Assembly (NCBI GenBank): GCA_943370145.1
Contig: CALRPY020000054.1
Location: 1 to 30,751 of the forward strand
DNA: 30,751 bases
Origin: Ga0077536 sp943370145
GTDB lineage: Bacteria; Pseudomonadota; Gammaproteobacteria; Ga0077536
Reading direction: 5' to 3'
Below are positions 15,672-23,285 of this stretch, piece by piece; within the stretch, counting starts at the first letter, position 1; each line of letters opens with the position of its first letter. The translations under genes were made by a program, and so were the position numbers. The notes under the pieces were generated by a model. It searched no databases, was not told the origin of the DNA, and saw only the letters and a program-made list of their open reading frames with translations.

Positions 15672-15775
15672 TGGAAATAGGGGACATGGAAATAGGGGAC
15701 AGACCACGGTTTCCTGGACACGGAGAAACCGGGTGGAAATAGGGGACAGACCACGGTTTCCTGTCCCCTATTTCC
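15672..15775. repeat. REP-like repeat cluster with 14-bp perfect hairpin
   Basis: TGGAAATAGGGGACA occurs three times (15672, 15687, 15734). The second and third copies belong to a perfect 30-base direct repeat (15687-15716 and 15734-15763) that continues with GACCACGGTTTCCTG. A reversed copy, TGTCCCCTATTTCC (15762-15775), pairs with 15735-15748 to make a 14-bp perfect stem. From memory, GGAAATAGGGGACAGACCAC sequences are found around REP-associated tyrosine (IS200-like, Y1) transposase genes in proteobacteria; no such gene is present here. Confidence 0.8.
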
Positions 15776-15784
15776 CCAAAAAAA

Positions 15785-15811
15785 GAAAGCCCCGCACGGG
15801 GCGGGGCTTTC
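15785..15811 (-). terminator. Rho-independent terminator of hppA
   Basis: GAAAGCCCCGC pairs with GCGGGGCTTTC (11-bp perfect stem, 5-base loop). On the minus strand it comes 22 bases after the hppA stop and is followed by CTTTTTTT, the complement of the A-run at 15778-15784. This is a textbook intrinsic terminator. Confidence 0.93.
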
Positions 15812-15833
15812 GAAGGTCTGACGACGGGCTGCG

Positions 15834-17879
15834 TTACAGCAGCGGCACCATCAGCAGTGCGACGATGTTGATGATCTTGATCAGCGGGTTCACCGCGGGG
15901 CCGGCCGTATCCTTGTACGGGTCGCCGACGGTGTCGCCGGTGACTGCGGCCTTGTGGGCTTCGGAACCCTTGCCGCCGTGGTGGCCTTCCTCGATGTACT
16001 TCTTCGCGTTGTCCCAGGCACCGCCGCCGGTGCACATCGAGATCGCGACGAAGATGCCGGTGACGATCGTGCCCATCAGCATGCCGCCGATGGCCATGCG
16101 TGCGGCCTCGGCGCCCATTGCGAAGCGCATGATCACCGCGAGTGCGATCGGCGTCAGCACGGGGAGCAGCGACGGGACGATCATTTCCCGGATCGCGGCC
16201 AGCGTCAGCAGGTCGACGGCGCGGCTGTAGTCGGGCTTGGTGGTGCCCTCCATGATGCCCTTGATCTCGCGGAACTGGCGGCGCACCTCGACGACCACCG
16301 AGCCCGCTGCCCGCCCCACCGCTTCCATCGCCATCGCGGCGAAGAGGTAGGGGATGAGGCCGCCGACGAACAGGCCGATGATGACCGCGGGCTCGTCGAG
16401 ACCGAAGGTCACGAGTTTGCCGGCGGCGTCGAGGCTGTGCGTGAAGTCGGCGAAGAGCACCAGCGCGGCGAGACCGGCGGAACCGATCGCGTAGCCCTTG
16501 GTGACGGCCTTCGTCGTGTTGCCGACCGCATCGAGCGGGTCGGTGATGTTGCGCACTTCCGGGCCGAGCTCCGCCATTTCGGCGATGCCACCGGCGTTGT
16601 CGGTGATCGGGCCGTAGGCGTCGAGCGCGACGATGATGCCGGCCATCGACAGCATCGACGTCGCGGCGACTGCGATGCCGAACAGGCCGTTCAGCACGTA
16701 GGACGCCCAGATCGCGACGCACACGAACAGCACCGGCCAGGCGGTGGATTTCATCGACACGGCGATGCCGGCGATGATGTTCGTCGCGTGGCCGGTCTCG
16801 GACGCGGCCGCGACATACTGCACGGGCTTGAACTCGGTGCCGGTGTAGTACTCGGTGATCCACACCAGCGCCGCCGTGAGGCCGAGGCCGATCAGCGCGC
16901 AGCCGAAGATGTTGTTGACCGACACCCCTTCGATCCCGCCGAACATCCAGTTCGTGACCGGGTAGAACGCGACCGCTGCGAGCACGCCGGCGACGATGAG
17001 GCCGCGGTACAGCGCGTTCATGATCTTGCCGCCGTCGCGCGCCTTGACGAACATCGAGCCGATGACCGAGGCGATGATGGATACGCCGCCGAGGACCAGC
17101 GGATAGAGCACGGCGCTCTCGCCGCTCGATTTCATCATCAGGCCGCCGAGCAGCATCGTCGCGATGATCGTCACCGCGTAGGTTTCGAACAGGTCCGCGG
17201 CCATGCCGGCGCAGTCACCGACGTTGTCACCGACGTTGTCGGCGATCACCGCGGGGTTGCGCGGATCGTCTTCCGGGATGCCCGCCTCGACCTTGCCGAC
17301 GAGGTCGGCGCCGACGTCCGCACCCTTGGTGAAGATACCGCCGCCGAGGCGCGCGAAGATGGAGATCAGCGAGCTGCCGAAGGCGAGACCCACCAGCGGG
17401 TGCAGGTCGACCGCCTGGCCTTCCGCCGTGCCGGACGCGAGCCAGGCGTAGTAGCCGGCGACGCCGAGCAGGCCCAGGCCCACCACCAGCATGCCGGTGA
17501 TCGCGCCGCCGCGGAACGCGACCTGCAGCGCGGCGTTGAGCCCCTTGCGGGCGGCCTCGGCGGTGCGCAGGTTGGCGCGGACGGAGATGTTCATGCCGAT
17601 GAAGCCGGCGGCGCCGGACAGTACTGCCCCGATCACGAAGCCGATGGCGGTCTTCATGTCCAGACCGACGGCGATGACCACCGTGAGGATGACGCCAACG
17701 ATGGCGATGGTGCGGTATTGACGGTTGAGATAGGCCGACGCGCCCATCTGGATTGCGGTTGCGATTTCCCGCATCCGCTCGTTGCCTTCGGGCTGGCCCA
17801 GGATCCATGCCCTGGACCAGAGCCCGTAGACGATTGCGAATAGCGCGCAGCCGAGCGCTATCATCAGTTCGACCGACAT
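15834..17879 (-). CDS. hppA: Membrane-bound pyrophosphatase, K+-independent H+-pumping type
   Basis: A 681-residue polytopic inner-membrane protein (about 16 transmembrane helices expected) that hydrolyses PPi and pumps ions. The substrate/Mg site is intact: FTKGADVGADLVGKVEAG, EDDPRNPAVIADNVGDNVGD, CAGMAADLFE, and near the C-terminus VTGDTVGDPYKDTAGPA. The subtype can be read from VGNTTKAVTKG: Lys457 and Thr460 occupy the positions that are Ala and Gly in K+-dependent enzymes, so this should be a K+-independent proton pump. Start: ATG 17879 (MSVELMIALGCALFA) with AGAGGGG ribosome binding site. It lies 203 bases downstream of pfp on the same strand; methanotrophs are known to co-transcribe these two genes. 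A strong terminator follows. Confidence 0.97.
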   Translation of the reverse strand: MSVELMIALGCALFAIVYGLWSRAWILGQPEGNERMREIATAIQMGASAYLNRQYRTIAIVGVILTVVIAVGLDMKTAIGFVIGAVLSGAAGFIGMNISVRANLRTAEAARKGLNAALQVAFRGGAITGMLVVGLGLLGVAGYYAWLASGTAEGQAVDLHPLVGLAFGSSLISIFARLGGGIFTKGADVGADLVGKVEAGIPEDDPRNPAVIADNVGDNVGDCAGMAADLFETYAVTIIATMLLGGLMMKSSGESAVLYPLVLGGVSIIASVIGSMFVKARDGGKIMNALYRGLIVAGVLAAVAFYPVTNWMFGGIEGVSVNNIFGCALIGLGLTAALVWITEYYTGTEFKPVQYVAAASETGHATNIIAGIAVSMKSTAWPVLFVCVAIWASYVLNGLFGIAVAATSMLSMAGIIVALDAYGPITDNAGGIAEMAELGPEVRNITDPLDAVGNTTKAVTKGYAIGSAGLAALVLFADFTHSLDAAGKLVTFGLDEPAVIIGLFVGGLIPYLFAAMAMEAVGRAAGSVVVEVRRQFREIKGIMEGTTKPDYSRAVDLLTLAAIREMIVPSLLPVLTPIALAVIMRFAMGAEAARMAIGGMLMGTIVTGIFVAISMCTGGGAWDNAKKYIEEGHHGGKGSEAHKAAVTGDTVGDPYKDTAGPAVNPLIKIINIVALLMVPLL

Positions 17880-18050
17880 TGATGTCCCCTCTTTAATTAT
17901 GTTGGTGCCGGCGGGACCGGCTATTTGCAGGGCGAAACGCCGCGAGGCGTCCCTTCAGCTCCTCCTCCACCGCCAGGGTCGCCGGAAAACCGGCCACGGA
18001 TGCGCAGTTTCACCGGCCGCTCAAGGCCTTGCCGATTCTACTGGCTCGCC

Positions 18051-18096
18051 ACTTGCGTGCAAACGCTACTTGGATGCAATTCCTACCTGGGTGCAA
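18051..18096. repeat. Three 17-bp-period tandem repeats between pfp and hppA
   Basis: ACTTGCGTGCAA (18051), ACTTGGATGCAA (18068) and ACCTGGGTGCAA (18085) are spaced by exactly 17 bases. Read on the minus strand (the gene direction) the unit is about TTTGCAYSCARGTRG, and the first copy includes the pfp stop codon. The repeats lie at the start of the 203-bp pfp-hppA spacer. They may be regulator binding sites (iteron-like, same helix phase only every other turn) or a slippage product. Confidence 0.7.
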
Positions 18097-19348
18097 AGTC
18101 GGTCGTCGTCTTTCGCGGCACCGCGACATTGCGCAGCCGGACGTAGACGGGCAGGCCGTCGCGGTACGGCGGATAGTCCTCGCCCTGGATCAGTGGCAGC
18201 AGGTAACGGCGGCCCGCCTCGCTGATCCCGAAGCCGTCCTCGCTGATGTAGTCGCGCGGCATCTTCTTCTCGACGTTCGCGACGTCCTCGAGGCGGGCCT
18301 CGCCGATTGTCCACGCGTAGGGGCTGTCCGCCGTGCGGACGATGGTCGGCATCACCGCGTTGTGGCCGGCGAGCGCCATCTCGACCGCCGCCCTGCCCAG
18401 GGCGTAGGCCTGCTCGACGTCGGTCTTTGACGCAATGTGGCGGGCGGCCCGTTGCAGGTAGTCCGCCACCGCCCAGTGGTACTTGTACTTGAGGCCTTCG
18501 CGCACCATGTTCGCGATGACCGGCGCGACGCCGCCGAGCTGGGCGTGGCCGAAGGCGTCCCGGATCCCCTGGTCGGACAGGAACTGGCCGTCCGGGCTCT
18601 TCACGCCCTCGGACACGACGACCGAACAGTAGCCATGGGTCTTCACCAGTTCGTCGACGCGGGCGAGGAAGCGCGCCTGGTCGAACGGCAGTTCCGGGAA
18701 GAGGATGATGACGGGCAGCGGACAGGCCGCGTCGGAGGCAAGGCCACCGGCCGCCGCGATCCAGCCGGCGTGGCGCCCCATGACCTCCATCACGAACACC
18801 TTTGTGGACGTCTTCGCCATCGAGGCGACGTCGAAGCTCGCTTCCCGCACCGACACCGCGACGTATTTCGCGACCGAGCCGAAGCCCGGACAGACGTCGG
18901 TGACGGGCAGGTCGTTGTCGACCGTCTTGGGGACGTGGATGGCCTGCAGCGGGTAGCCGAGGGTCGCGGACAGCTGCGAGACCTTGAGGCAGGTGTCGGC
19001 CGAATCGCCACCCCCGTTGTAGAAGAAGTAGCCGATGTCGTGGGCCCGGAAGACCTCGATCAGGCGCTCGTATTCGGCGCGGTTCTGTTCGATGCCCTTG
19101 AGTTTGTAGCGGCAGGAACCGAACGCGCCTGCCGGGGTGTGGCGCAGCGCGGCAATGTCATGGGCGGACTCCTGCGAGGTGTCGATCAGGTCCTCGGTCA
19201 GGGCGCCGATGATGCCGTTGCGGCCCGCGAACACCGTGCCGATGCGATCGGCATGCTGGCGGGCGGTCTCGATCAGGCCGCAGGCGGAAGCGTTGATGAC
19301 GGCGGTCACCCCGCCGGACTGTGCATAGAAGGCGTTGCGTTTGCTCAT
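18083..19348 (-). CDS. pfp: PPi-dependent 6-phosphofructokinase
   Basis: A 421-residue phosphofructokinase that reversibly phosphorylates fructose-6-phosphate using PPi (cytosolic glycolysis/gluconeogenesis). Donor type is read from two motifs. First, in YNGGGDSADT Asp115 stands where ATP enzymes have Gly104 (GGDGS), the usual PPi mark. Second, PKTVDND (140-146) has the Lys of PPi enzymes. MEVMGRHAGWIAAAGGLAS is the substrate loop. The residue before Asp115 is Gly where Asn or Asp is usual (GGND/GGDD), a small oddity. Start: ATG 19348 (MSKRNAFYAQSGGVTAVINA) fits the family; the frame extends upstream to 19513 but only with a non-conserved leader. It is divergent from the bepA-like gene and upstream of hppA, which makes a PPi-using and PPi-pumping pair. 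Confidence 0.95.
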   Translation of the reverse strand: MSKRNAFYAQSGGVTAVINASACGLIETARQHADRIGTVFAGRNGIIGALTEDLIDTSQESAHDIAALRHTPAGAFGSCRYKLKGIEQNRAEYERLIEVFRAHDIGYFFYNGGGDSADTCLKVSQLSATLGYPLQAIHVPKTVDNDLPVTDVCPGFGSVAKYVAVSVREASFDVASMAKTSTKVFVMEVMGRHAGWIAAAGGLASDAACPLPVIILFPELPFDQARFLARVDELVKTHGYCSVVVSEGVKSPDGQFLSDQGIRDAFGHAQLGGVAPVIANMVREGLKYKYHWAVADYLQRAARHIASKTDVEQAYALGRAAVEMALAGHNAVMPTIVRTADSPYAWTIGEARLEDVANVEKKMPRDYISEDGFGISEAGRRYLLPLIQGEDYPPYRDGLPVYVRLRNVAVPRKTTTDFAPR

Positions 19349-19494
19349 GAGGGTGCCGTCGGGATGGTGTGGGATGCGGACCATCTTATGCCGTCCGCCG
19401 GGGGCCTCAAAGCACGCCCGGCGCTGAACTTGAATCGCGACCGGGGGTCTTTGGTAACCGTATGCAAACCAACTCGCGGCCCGACGGCCCGGCC

Positions 19495-19503
19495 TGCTAA
19501 GAT
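19495..19503 (+). promoter_or_regulatory. Candidate extended -10 for the M48 protease gene
   Basis: TGCTAAGAT has the TGn extension and a TAAGAT -10 box. The predicted transcription start, about 7 bases downstream, falls only about 3 bases before the ATG at 19513, and no ribosome binding site is visible, so the mRNA could be leaderless. No good -35 was found, as is common with extended -10 promoters. Confidence 0.4.
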
Positions 19504-19512
19504 TTCCGGACA

Positions 19513-21078
19513 ATGCACATAGCCGCTTCCCAACGCCCCGGTCGCAGCCGCCTGCCGTGGCGAGCGCTCGCCTTCGGTATCCTCGCCGGCCTCGCCGCGG
19601 GCGCCGGCGCCCAGCAGGGACTGCCGGAACACGGGCATGACAATGCCTACGAGCCGGTCGAGTCCGAACTGCCGGATATCGGCGATTCCGCCGGCGCGAT
19701 CATCTCGCCGGAACAGGAGCGGATGCTCGGGCAGTCGACGATGCGCCAGATCCGCCGCCTCGCGCCGCTGGTCACCGACGAGGAGGTCGAGGACTACATC
19801 CAGCGGCTCGGCATGGACCTCGGCAAGCACTCGAACTATTACAGCGACTTCCACTTCTTCGTGATCGAGAGCCCGGTGATCAACGCGTTCGCGGTGCCCG
19901 GCGGCTACATCGGCATGCACACGGGGCTGATCCTGAACTCGAAGAGCGAATCGGAGGTCGCGTCGGTGCTGGCGCACGAAATCGTGCACCTGACGCAGCG
20001 ACACGGCGCGCGCATGATCGAAGCCGCCAGCAACCTGAGCATGCCGTCGATGGCGGCGTTCATCGGCGCCATCCTGGTCGCCGCGATCAATCCGCAACTC
20101 GGTATGGGCGCACTGGCCGGCGTGTCGGCCGCCCAGCAGCAGTACCAGATCAACTTCACGCGCGCGAACGAAAAGGAAGCGGATCGCATCGGCATCGAGC
20201 TCCTGCAGAAGTCGGGTTTCCGCACGCAGTCCATGGCCGATTTCTTCGGTCGCCTCGAGCTCGCGAACCGCTACTCCGACCCGAAGATGATCCCGGAGTA
20301 CCTGCGCACCCACCCGGTCACCGTCAACCGCGTCGCCGAGGCGCGTGAGCGCGCCGAGCGCATGGGCGACAAGTTCGTGCGCGAGGACAGCTACGAGTAC
20401 TACCTCATCTGGCACAAGCTCAACGTGATGAGCATGCCCGACCCGGTGCAGGCCAAGAACTATTACGAGGCCGTGCTGCGTGAAGGCGCGTACAACAACA
20501 AGTCCGCGGCCCACTACGGCTACGCGCTGGCCCTGATCCAGGGGCGTGACTTCGACCGTGCGCGGCGCGAACTGGACGCCCTGCTCGAGGAAGCGCCCGG
20601 ACTGCCGGCCTTCCGCCTCGCGCAGGCCCACCTCGAAGTCCAGGCGGGCAATTACCGCGAGGCCCTGCTGCTGCTGCAGCAGCTCCACGCCGATGAACCC
20701 GAGAGCCGCGCGGCCGCCTACGCCTACGTCAGCCTGCTGAACCAGACCCGCCAGCCGGAGAGGGCGAAGCGTGTGCTGCGCGAATTCGGTGTCGCGGACG
20801 AACGCGATCCGCGCTTCTACAAGCTGCTCGCGGAGTCCGAGGAGCGCCTCGGCGACAAGGCCAATTCGCACTACAACCTGGCCGAGTACTACCGCAGCGT
20901 CGGGGAACTCGAGCTGGCCTTCGAGCAGCTGCGGCTCGCGCAGATCGTGCCCGATCTCTCGCACTACCAGCGGCTGCGGATCGATGCCCGCATCGACGAG
21001 ATCGAAAAGGACCTGAACCGCCTTGACCGCGACCGTGCGAAACGGCGTGAGCGCGAGGAAAAGCGGCGCCAGGGCTGA
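19513..21078 (+). CDS. bepA: M48 family metalloprotease with TPRs, BepA-like
   Basis: A 521-residue periplasmic protein. It has a Sec signal peptide (LPWRALAFGILAGLAAGAGA), then a zinc metalloprotease domain with AVPGGYIGMHTGLI, VLAHEIVHLTQRH (zinc ligands His155 and His159, catalytic Glu156) and NEKEADRIG (Glu220 as third ligand), and a C-terminal TPR region from about residue 300 to 490 (ARRELDALLEEAPGLPAFRL, EALLLLQQLHADEPESRAAA and similar helix pairs). It ends with a highly charged tail. BepA assists assembly and quality control of LptD and other outer-membrane proteins. The length and architecture fit E. coli BepA (about 490). The soxX start follows within a few bases of its stop (or overlaps it), so this gene may be co-transcribed with the sox genes; a maturation role for periplasmic Sox proteins would be speculation. 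Confidence 0.92.
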   Translation: MHIAASQRPGRSRLPWRALAFGILAGLAAGAGAQQGLPEHGHDNAYEPVESELPDIGDSAGAIISPEQERMLGQSTMRQIRRLAPLVTDEEVEDYIQRLGMDLGKHSNYYSDFHFFVIESPVINAFAVPGGYIGMHTGLILNSKSESEVASVLAHEIVHLTQRHGARMIEAASNLSMPSMAAFIGAILVAAINPQLGMGALAGVSAAQQQYQINFTRANEKEADRIGIELLQKSGFRTQSMADFFGRLELANRYSDPKMIPEYLRTHPVTVNRVAEARERAERMGDKFVREDSYEYYLIWHKLNVMSMPDPVQAKNYYEAVLREGAYNNKSAAHYGYALALIQGRDFDRARRELDALLEEAPGLPAFRLAQAHLEVQAGNYREALLLLQQLHADEPESRAAAYAYVSLLNQTRQPERAKRVLREFGVADERDPRFYKLLAESEERLGDKANSHYNLAEYYRSVGELELAFEQLRLAQIVPDLSHYQRLRIDARIDEIEKDLNRLDRDRAKRREREEKRRQG

Positions 21079-21085
21079 GCGCCGC

Positions 21086-21433
21086 GTGCCGGCACCACGC
21101 AAGGGCGCGCCCATCCTGCTCCTCGCCACCCTCGCCGGCCTGGCCGCGGCGTCGGAGCCGGCCCGCGTAGCGTCCGGTCGCGAGCTGGCCTTCGCCACGC
21201 GCAAGGGCAATTGCCTCGCCTGCCATGCCATCGAGGGCGGTCGCCAGATGGGCGACATCGGTCCGCCGCTGGTCGACATCGCGGCGCGCTATCCCGAGCG
21301 CCGCGTGCTGTTCGACCGGATCTGGGATGAAAGCGCGTACAATCCGGTGACCCTGATGCCCCCCTTCGGCCGGCACGGGATCCTGAGCGCGCACGAAATC
21401 AACCTGATCGTCGATTTCCTCTACACCCGATGA
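21086..21433 (+). CDS. soxX: SoxX, monohaem c-type cytochrome of the SoxAX complex
   Basis: SoxX with SoxA oxidatively attaches thiosulfate to the SoxY carrier in the periplasm. The 115-residue product has a Sec signal (KGAPILLLATLAGLAAA), one haem-binding CLACH (Cys43, Cys46, His47), and the distal ligand region NPVTLMPPFGRHG with Met91, then LSAHEINLIVDFLY, all typical for SoxX. The start is uncertain. I chose GTG 21086, 7 bases after the protease stop, because it puts the signal peptide at the N-terminus. The alternative ATG at 21023 lies inside the protease gene and adds an Arg-rich 21-residue leader. The stop overlaps the soxY ATG (ATGA at 21430). Confidence 0.9.
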   Translation: MPAPRKGAPILLLATLAGLAAASEPARVASGRELAFATRKGNCLACHAIEGGRQMGDIGPPLVDIAARYPERRVLFDRIWDESAYNPVTLMPPFGRHGILSAHEINLIVDFLYTR

Positions 21434-21888
21434 GCCCTGCCCCGTCTCCGACCCGCCGCGGGCTGCTGGCACGCCTCGTGGGCTGCCTGGCGCTGCCGTG
21501 GCTGTGGGGCGTGGCGCGGGCGGCGCGTCCGGCGCGCGCCTTCGCCGCCGAGGACCTCGCCACCGTGCTGCGCGAACTCTATGGCCGCGACAGCATCCCG
21601 GAGAGCGGCCAGATCCGCATCGGCGTCGCGAAGCTCGCGGAAAACGGCGCGGTGGTGCCAGTGAAGGTCGATGTCGACCTGCCGCATGTGGACGAAATCA
21701 CGCTCATCGCCGCCCGCAACCCGGTCCCGCTGGTCGGCCGCTTCGCCTTCGGGCCGCGCACGCGGCCATTCGTCGCCACGCGCATCAAGCTGGCCGAGAC
21801 GGGCGAGATCCTCGCCATCGCGCGGCGCGGCGACGAGCTTCTGCTCGCGCGCGCAACGGTCGAAGTGACGCTTGGGGGGTGTGGCTGA
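21430..21888 (+). CDS. soxY: SoxY, sulfur-carrier subunit
   Basis: A 152-residue protein with a Tat-type leader (TRRGLLARLVGCLALPWLWG; Arg pair followed by a hydrophobic stretch), consistent with export of the folded SoxYZ pair. The C-terminus VTLGGCG carries the swinging-arm Cys151 that binds sulfur intermediates; the classical ending is GGCGG, and here the last Gly is absent. VKVDVDLPHVDEITLIAARN and FAFGPRTRPFVATRIKLAET match the immunoglobulin-like body. It starts with an ATG that overlaps the soxX stop by 4 bases, indicating tight translational coupling. Confidence 0.94.
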   Translation: MSPAPSPTRRGLLARLVGCLALPWLWGVARAARPARAFAAEDLATVLRELYGRDSIPESGQIRIGVAKLAENGAVVPVKVDVDLPHVDEITLIAARNPVPLVGRFAFGPRTRPFVATRIKLAETGEILAIARRGDELLLARATVEVTLGGCG

Positions 21889-21889
21889 G

Positions 21890-22201
21890 ATGGCTGTCTC
21901 CCGCACCATCAAGGTCCGCACCCAGCTGCGCAAGGGCGTGCTGACGGTGCGCGCGCTGATTCGCCACCCGATGGACGTCGGCCGGCGGCTGCCGGACGGC
22001 ACGGTGGAGCCGTCGCATTTCATTACGCGGGTGGTCTGTACGCTGAACGACGAGGTGGTGCTGGACGCGGACTGGGGGGGTGGAGTCGCGAAGGATCCCT
22101 ACCTGTCCTTCGTCGTCGACGGCGCGCAGGCCGGCGACCGCCTGACGCTCGGCTGGGTCGACAACCAGGACGGGCGCGACGAATTCACCGTCGACCTGTG
22201 A
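21890..22201 (+). CDS. soxZ: SoxZ, partner of the SoxY sulfur carrier
   Basis: A 103-residue protein that forms the SoxYZ heterodimer. It starts MAVSRTIKVRTQLRKGVLTV and contains VRALIRHPMDVGRRL, PSHFITRVVCTLNDEVVLDAD and LGWVDNQDGRDEF, the standard SoxZ blocks. It has no signal peptide, as expected, because it is exported with SoxY by Tat. ATG 21890 lies one base after the soxY TGA; an in-frame ATG six codons earlier (21872) would overlap soxY. The stop overlaps the soxA GTG start. Confidence 0.95.
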   Translation: MAVSRTIKVRTQLRKGVLTVRALIRHPMDVGRRLPDGTVEPSHFITRVVCTLNDEVVLDADWGGGVAKDPYLSFVVDGAQAGDRLTLGWVDNQDGRDEFTVDL

Positions 22202-23055
22202 ACGGACGCCGCCTCGCCCAGTCGCTCGTTCTTTCCCTCTGCGTTGCGCTCGCCGCCGGCCCCGCAGGTGGGCGCGAGGCGCCGCCCGATCCCGCGGCCG
22301 ACAGCGCTGCGCTGCGCGCCGCCTACCAGGCGCGGTTTCCCGACCTCGAACTCGACGACTACGCGCTGGGGGTCTACGCCATCGACGTCGGCCTGCGCGC
22401 GCAGTGGGAGGAACTGAACGAGTTCCCACCCTACGAATTCGCGATCGACGAAGGCGAAACCCTGTTCGCCACCCGTCTGCCGGACGGCAACTCGCTGGCC
22501 GACTGCCTGCCCGGCGGCGGCGTCGGCACGGCGCACACCTATCCGCGCATCGACGAAGCGCGCGGCGAGGCCGTGACCTTGCCCTTGCTGATCAATGAGT
22601 GCCGCGCCCGCGCCGGTGTCACGCCCTGGGACCCGGACCGCGGGCCGATGATGGCGGTGCTGGCCTACCTCGCCCATGCATCGCGCGACCAGCGCCTGCA
22701 GGTGCCACTGCCCGCGACCGCGGTCGCGCGCGAGGTCTATGCAAGGGGGCGTCGTCTCTTCCACAGCAAACGCGGGATGCGCAATTTCTCGTGCGTCGAC
22801 TGTCACGTCACAGCCGTCGGCCGACGCCTGCGCGAGCAGCCGCTGATGCCGGTGCTCGGCGCGCTGACGCACTACCCGGTCTACGGGCTGCGCTGGGGGG
22901 CGATGGGCAGCCTGCACGCGAGATTCGCCGGCTGTTATGAGCAGGTCGGCGCTGCGGCGCCGGCGCCGCAGAGCATCGACTTGCGCGCCCTCGAATACTT
23001 TCTCGGCGTGATGGGTGACGGCTTGCCGTACATCGCGCCGGGCCTGCACCGCTGA
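22198..23055 (+). CDS. soxA: SoxA, single-haem c-type cytochrome subunit
   Basis: A 285-residue subunit of SoxAX. The start is GTG 22198, sharing GTGA with the soxZ stop. It has a Sec signal (AQSLVLSLCVALAAGPAGG). Only the C-terminal haem motif is present, SCVDCH (Cys199, Cys202, His203); the first-haem site of diheme SoxA is replaced by two lone cysteines (Cys103 in SLADCLPGG and Cys135 in LINECRAR), which probably form a disulfide, as known for monohaem SoxA. The active-site ligand Cys246 with conserved Arg242 is in HARFAGCYEQVG; the Arg often found five residues after this Cys is Gly here. The closing SIDLRALEYFLGVMGDGLPY is typical. No soxB or soxCD follows, so they must be elsewhere or missing. 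Confidence 0.92.
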   Translation: MNGRRLAQSLVLSLCVALAAGPAGGREAPPDPAADSAALRAAYQARFPDLELDDYALGVYAIDVGLRAQWEELNEFPPYEFAIDEGETLFATRLPDGNSLADCLPGGGVGTAHTYPRIDEARGEAVTLPLLINECRARAGVTPWDPDRGPMMAVLAYLAHASRDQRLQVPLPATAVAREVYARGRRLFHSKRGMRNFSCVDCHVTAVGRRLREQPLMPVLGALTHYPVYGLRWGAMGSLHARFAGCYEQVGAAAPAPQSIDLRALEYFLGVMGDGLPYIAPGLHR

Positions 23056-23225
23056 GCCGTTCGCGCCGCAAGTCGAAGCGGCTTGAGCGAATGTATATCA
23101 ATCGAGCGATTAACGGCTTATAAAAAACTGTTAAACGTCTTCCCGAAGCGTAATCGGCCGCGCCCTTTGCGGCTTTGTTCACAGTTTTGTTACGCGCCCT
23201 CTCTAACATGCACTTCAACAGGCAG

Positions 23226-23253
23226 GGGTTCATCGCCATTCGTGGATGAACCC
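23226..23253 (+). promoter_or_regulatory. Stem-loop in the 5' leader of the small membrane protein gene
   Basis: GGGTTCATC pairs perfectly with GATGAACCC (9 bp, 10-base loop), ending 32 bases before the ATG at 23286. There is no T-run after it on either strand, so it is not a simple terminator. It may stabilise the mRNA or control translation. The stretch around it (23090-23280) is clearly more AT-rich than the rest of the window. Confidence 0.4.
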
Positions 23254-23285
23254 GACCAAAAACAAAAGAAAGAGAACAATCACCC

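Larger units (their letters stand above)
15503..15833. other. Intergenic region with REP-like repeats and hppA terminator
   Basis: About 330 bases between hppA and the PhoX-family gene, both on the minus strand. The part nearest the PhoX gene (15503-15660) should hold its promoter, but no clear promoter was seen. Then come the 15672-15775 repeats and the 15785-15811 terminator. No gene is seen. Confidence 0.6.

Noticed and set aside
15954..17843. A 629-residue open frame on the plus strand.
   Set aside because: It is antisense to hppA, rich in His, Asp, Arg and Gly and without domains.
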